From the NCBI RefSeq assembly GCF_018861295.1, contig NZ_JAHLDM010000005.1, positions 1 to 64,000 on the forward strand: a stretch of 64,000 bases of DNA. Direction: 5' to 3'. This stretch comes from Clostridium_AD estertheticum_D (GTDB lineage Bacteria > Bacillota > Clostridia > Clostridiales > Clostridiaceae). The notes below the pieces were generated by a model. It ran no database searches and was not told the DNA's origin. It saw only the letters and a list, made by a program, of their open reading frames with translations. A program made the position numbers and the translations under genes. Shown piece after piece: positions 62,446 through 64,000 of the stretch. Each line of letters starts with the position of its first letter. Position 1 is the first letter of the stretch.

Positions 62446-63459
62446 ATGAAAAGTGTAGCTTTAAGAACTAAAATAATAACTGGAATAATAACTGGAGGCA
62501 TGCTTTTATCCTCTGTTAGTATAGCTTTTGCAACAGGAATTAAATCAACAAAGACTGATGTGAAGACACCTTCAAAAATTGAGGTTAAACAACATAAAAC
62601 TGATGCACTAAAAGCTAGTGAGCAGGTTCAAAGGGATGATGCAAGACAAAAGAATTTAGATACTAAATTAGCAAAGCTCGTAACTGATAAAACTATAACT
62701 CAGGATCAATCAGACAAAATTAAAGCAGCTATAGGTTCCGAGGAAGCTGCAAACAAAGTAGAAAAAGAGAAGACTAAAACTATGACTCAGGCAGAACGCA
62801 AGGCATATATGGATAGCAACAAGACTACTCATATAAGTGCTTTAAAAGCTCTTGTTGATGCAGGTACTATAACGCAGGCTCAAGCTGACAAAGTAGGACC
62901 TGTTGGTGCAATAGGTGGGCCAGGTAAACACGGAAAAGATATGAAAGGTGGAGTTAAGCTAGAATCAATACTTAAATTAGGTGTTAGTTCAAATATTATT
63001 ACGCAGAGCGAAAGTGATAAAGTTTTGGCATATGAAAAAACTAAAACCACAGATAATAAAATAAAAACTAATGTATATAAAGACTTAGTTGATAACAACA
63101 TATTGACTCAGGCAAAGGTTGAGGCTCTAAAAGCTAATGAGAAGGCTCAAATGGATACTCAAAGGCAAGCGAAAATGGATACCAAATTAGCAAAGCTTGT
63201 AACTGATAAAACTATAACTCAGGATCAATCAGATAAAATTAAAGCAGCTATAGCTTCCAAGGAAGCTGCAAACACAGCAGAAATTGAAAAGACTAAAACT
63301 ATGACTGTTGCAGAGCGCAAATCATACATGGATAGTAAAAAGGGTACTCATATAAGTGCTTTGAAAGCTCTTGTAAATGCAGGAACTATAACACAGGCTC
63401 AAGCTGATAAAGTAGGCCTTGGTGCCAACAATCATATGGCAGGTCTAAAGATTAAATAG
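62446..63459 (+). CDS. secreted repeat protein, DUF2680-like
   Basis: A 337-residue secreted protein. A signal peptide (about 1-28, after AFA) is followed by two nearly identical modules (about residues 72-150 and 245-325) and a divergent middle one. The repeated motif is LAKLVTDKTITQDQSDKIKA with LKALVDAGTITQAQADKV, a helical pattern like DUF2680. At DNA level, 62659-62897 and 63178-63416 align without gaps at an offset of 519 bp. It is lysine-rich, possibly wall-associated. ATG 62446 follows gaggag. No function is known. Confidence 0.82.
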   Translation: MKSVALRTKIITGIITGGMLLSSVSIAFATGIKSTKTDVKTPSKIEVKQHKTDALKASEQVQRDDARQKNLDTKLAKLVTDKTITQDQSDKIKAAIGSEEAANKVEKEKTKTMTQAERKAYMDSNKTTHISALKALVDAGTITQAQADKVGPVGAIGGPGKHGKDMKGGVKLESILKLGVSSNIITQSESDKVLAYEKTKTTDNKIKTNVYKDLVDNNILTQAKVEALKANEKAQMDTQRQAKMDTKLAKLVTDKTITQDQSDKIKAAIASKEAANTAEIEKTKTMTVAERKSYMDSKKGTHISALKALVNAGTITQAQADKVGLGANNHMAGLKIK

Positions 63460-63490
63460 TTAAATTTGAAAATTAAATTATAAGTAAAAT

Positions 63491-63528
63491 GAGCATACGA
63501 CGGGAAACCTGAGTATGCTCTTTTCTTT
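63491..63528 (+). terminator. terminator of the repeat-protein gene
   Basis: Stem gagcatac/gtatgctc with a 14-nt loop and following ttttcttt. Confidence 0.8.
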
Positions 63529-63723
63529 AATTACCATAAGAATTACTATTTCGATAAATGATGGGTATGCTCTATAATGTTGCAAAATATCTTTACAAAA
63601 CTGTTCATAAGCTATATAATTAACATTAAATGAAATTTAGATACATATAACATTCATATATTCTAGAATTATATGCAGTGGCTAAAAATGCAAATAAGGA
63701 AGGACTAAGAAGGGGGAGAATAA

Positions 63724-64000
63724 GTGAATAAGTTTAAATTAACAAATAATAATGAGTCTAAGATTGCAACAAATGATTTTAAGTTAGTGAATGAAAAGCA
63801 GCCTATGTTGTTTAAAGATATATTCCCATACTCAGAAATTCCTAAGGTTGTTTTTGGAGGTCAGCAGATTCCAATTTCTATACCTGATGATATTTGGATT
63901 ACGGATACTACATTCAGAGATGGTCAACAGTCTATGGATACTTATACTGAAAAGCAAATAGTTAAAATATTTGATTATTTACACAAACTTGATAATAATT
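63724..64000 (+). CDS. HMGL-like enzyme (LeuA/Re-citrate synthase type), partial
   Basis: The first 92 codons of a gene running off the right edge. It starts with GTG 63724 after aagggggag. The sequence ITDTTFRDGQQS is the signature of the pyruvate carboxyltransferase/HMGL fold, with the catalytic Arg-Asp pair of isopropylmalate, homocitrate and Re-citrate synthases. The N-terminal 55 residues before it (with FGGQQIPISIPDD) resemble the clostridial family that includes Re-citrate synthase. The exact substrate cannot be decided from the fragment. Confidence 0.8.
   Translation, partial: MNKFKLTNNNESKIATNDFKLVNEKQPMLFKDIFPYSEIPKVVFGGQQIPISIPDDIWITDTTFRDGQQSMDTYTEKQIVKIFDYLHKLDNN

Overview
The window is AT-rich (AAA/ATA/TTA-heavy codon use) and looks like the chromosome of a spore-forming, low-GC Firmicute, most likely Clostridium sensu stricto or a close relative. 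The reasons are strong GGAGG-type ribosome binding sites, frequent TTG/GTG starts, T-box leaders, sporulation genes (sigma-G inhibitor Gin, spmA/spmB), and two blocks collinear with the origin-proximal region of Bacillus subtilis: csfB-yaaO-tmk-yaaQ-holB-ricT followed by trmN6-rsmI, and metG-tatD-yabE-rnmV-ksgA. Almost all housekeeping genes run on the + strand, starting with the tail of an rRNA operon, so the window probably lies on one replichore not far from the origin.

Layout. 1-460: end of 23S rRNA, 5S rRNA, tRNA-Phe, tRNA-Cys and a terminator. 0.7-2.5 kb: a small membrane protein and a degenerate M20 hydrolase. 2.8-7.8 kb: Gin, an Orn/Lys/Arg-decarboxylase-fold enzyme, thymidylate kinase, the c-di-AMP receptor DarA, DNA polymerase delta-prime, a 175-bp structured spacer, RicT and an HMA-like small protein. 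7.9-12.9 kb: UPF0180, LysM protein, PIN protein, TrmN6, RsmI, NlpC/P60 hydrolase. 13-16.7 kb: ispF, an RluF-type pseudouridine synthase and an orphan RsgI-like anti-sigma protein, with two AT-rich intergenic regions carrying many DnaA boxes. 16.9-25.1 kb: orphan histidine kinase, cardiolipin synthase, C92-type hydrolase, TruA, a CmpB-like membrane protein, SpmA/SpmB. 25.1-36 kb: T-box/metG, DUF445, tatD, yabE, rnmV, ksgA, two proteins of unknown function and an Lgt-family protein. 36-42 kb: a 59-aa protein, CspA, a UPF0173 hydrolase, a double-amidase wall hydrolase and a long glutamine synthetase. 42-46.9 kb: T-box/ileS (type 2) and a LacI-family regulator.

From 46.9 kb the window becomes more accessory: a 1359-residue SF1 helicase with a C-terminal restriction-like domain (possible stand-alone defence protein), a HipA-N-like small protein, a mannose-1-phosphate guanylyltransferase, an XRE regulator, small envelope proteins, decayed genes (54.4-55.9 kb), a serine-hydrolase/VanRS-like two-component locus, a histidine kinase with a DUF1638-like sensor, a secreted repeat protein behind an 11-bp-spaced direct repeat, and the start of a LeuA/citrate-synthase-like HMGL enzyme cut by the window end.

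Functional assignments come from reading motifs and gene order by eye; no database search was run. The least ordinary signals are the DnaA-box cluster around ispF, the structured RNA-like spacer before ricT, the helicase-nuclease, the catalytically degenerate family members, and the DUF1638-like sensor kinase.
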